From the NCBI GenBank assembly GCA_012837705.1, contig DUQQ01000083.1, positions 1 to 64,000 on the forward strand: 64,000 nt of DNA. The letters are read 5' to 3'. Under the pieces are notes generated by a model. That model did no database searches and was not told where the DNA came from. It saw nothing but the letters and a program-made list of their open reading frames with translations. Position numbers and translations under genes: made by a program. The number at the start of each line of letters is the position of its first letter. Position 1 is the stretch's first letter. Of this stretch, positions 63,828 through 64,000 are shown piece by piece. The stretch is from Hydrogenispora sp. GTDB lineage: Bacteria; Bacillota; UBA4882; UBA10575.

Positions 63828-64000
63828 AAGGACTGGATAATCAAGAAAGATTCACGGCGGGCTGAATATGTTATACGGACCTTGCCCACCGGGAATATAA
63901 CAAGAACAAGGCGAAGACCGGGAGAGTAGTCTGGACGGGACGGACAGAGAGGGGAGACCAGCGGCTGGAAGTTTCCCCCCGGAACTACAGACGAAATGCA
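63828..64000 (+). promoter_or_regulatory. T-box leader (riboswitch), truncated at right edge
   Basis: The leader shows the Stem I landmarks in order: GAAGACCGGGAGAGTAGT with the AGTA motif (63925-63928), CAGAGAG (63945-63951), GGCTGGAA (63963-63970), then GAACTACAG (63982-63990), the usual place of the specifier. If the GAAC-NNN-A layout holds, the specifier is UAC, tyrosine. The antiterminator with TGGNACCGCG and the gene lie beyond the window. Confidence 0.75.

Overview
The window is one contiguous, gene-dense stretch of bacterial chromosome from a spore-forming, fermentative member of the Bacillota (Firmicutes). It carries spmA/spmB, divIVA, sepF, whiA and ylmH. The glycolytic cluster runs gap-pgk-tpi-gpmI-eno-secG. 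It has the bacterial form of tmRNA and RNase P RNA, AUG/GUG/UUG starts behind strong AGGAGG sites, ackA, and an anaerobic NrdG activase. Several features suggest a cell with an outer envelope layer: a small SLH/coiled-coil/C-terminal-helix protein resembling Thermotoga Omp-alpha, a non-lipidated sugar-binding protein, and a beta-rich secreted protein at the left edge. A diderm Firmicutes lineage such as Limnochordia would fit, but this is inference and no marker gene here settles it.

Layout. 1-7.5 kb is envelope and polymer synthesis: a partial beta-rich secreted protein, a lipoprotein, a DUF4330-like protein, an O-antigen-ligase-like protein, CsaB, a WecG/TagA transferase, a YitT protein and the SLH protein. 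CsaB-type pyruvylation of a wall polymer is what SLH domains bind, so these genes make functional sense together. 7.5-17.8 kb is housekeeping: pcrA, a cell-wall amidase, an orphan glmL, rph-rdgB-yfcE, and accessory secreted or lipoprotein genes. 17.9-21.9 kb holds DUF362-tsaE-tsaB-rimI-tsaD, the core of tRNA t6A synthesis. 21.9-22.2 kb is a non-coding segment packed with same-orientation DnaA boxes. 22.2-28.5 kb is nrdG, the YfiH/laccase-domain gene, an HlyD-like gene and the division cluster yggS-sepF-proC-ylmH-divIVA. 28.4-30.6 kb is spmAB and whiA. 30.8-37.4 kb is lower glycolysis plus secG.

37.6-42.1 kb holds a chemoreceptor with a cysteine-rich tail, ackA, smpB, ssrA (tmRNA) and a 350-base non-coding block with a probable small RNA. 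From 42.1 kb most genes lie on the minus strand: two short ChrA proteins, transketolase, an RluA-family pseudouridine synthase, and a sugar-utilisation operon (binding protein, two permeases, GH3 enzyme) with its LacI regulator. There follow a MarR/rubredoxin-like pair, azlCD, rnpB, a double P-II-like protein beside a DUF1538 membrane protein, fabH and a PP-loop/DUF814 protein. The end is a Fur-family regulator with ttcA and the first part of a T-box leader that runs off the right edge.

Main observations: an ectopic DnaA-box cluster (21910-22081); a probable small RNA with a long anti-Shine-Dalgarno tract (about 41838-42018); two adjacent genes whose only sensible starts are AUA and AUU/AUC; the Omp-alpha-like SLH protein; a tandem P-II/DUF1538 module; and a truncated T-box. 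Starts were reassigned by ribosome-binding site, promoter position and family N-terminus; where two starts are possible this is stated. All calls are by reading only; no database search was run.
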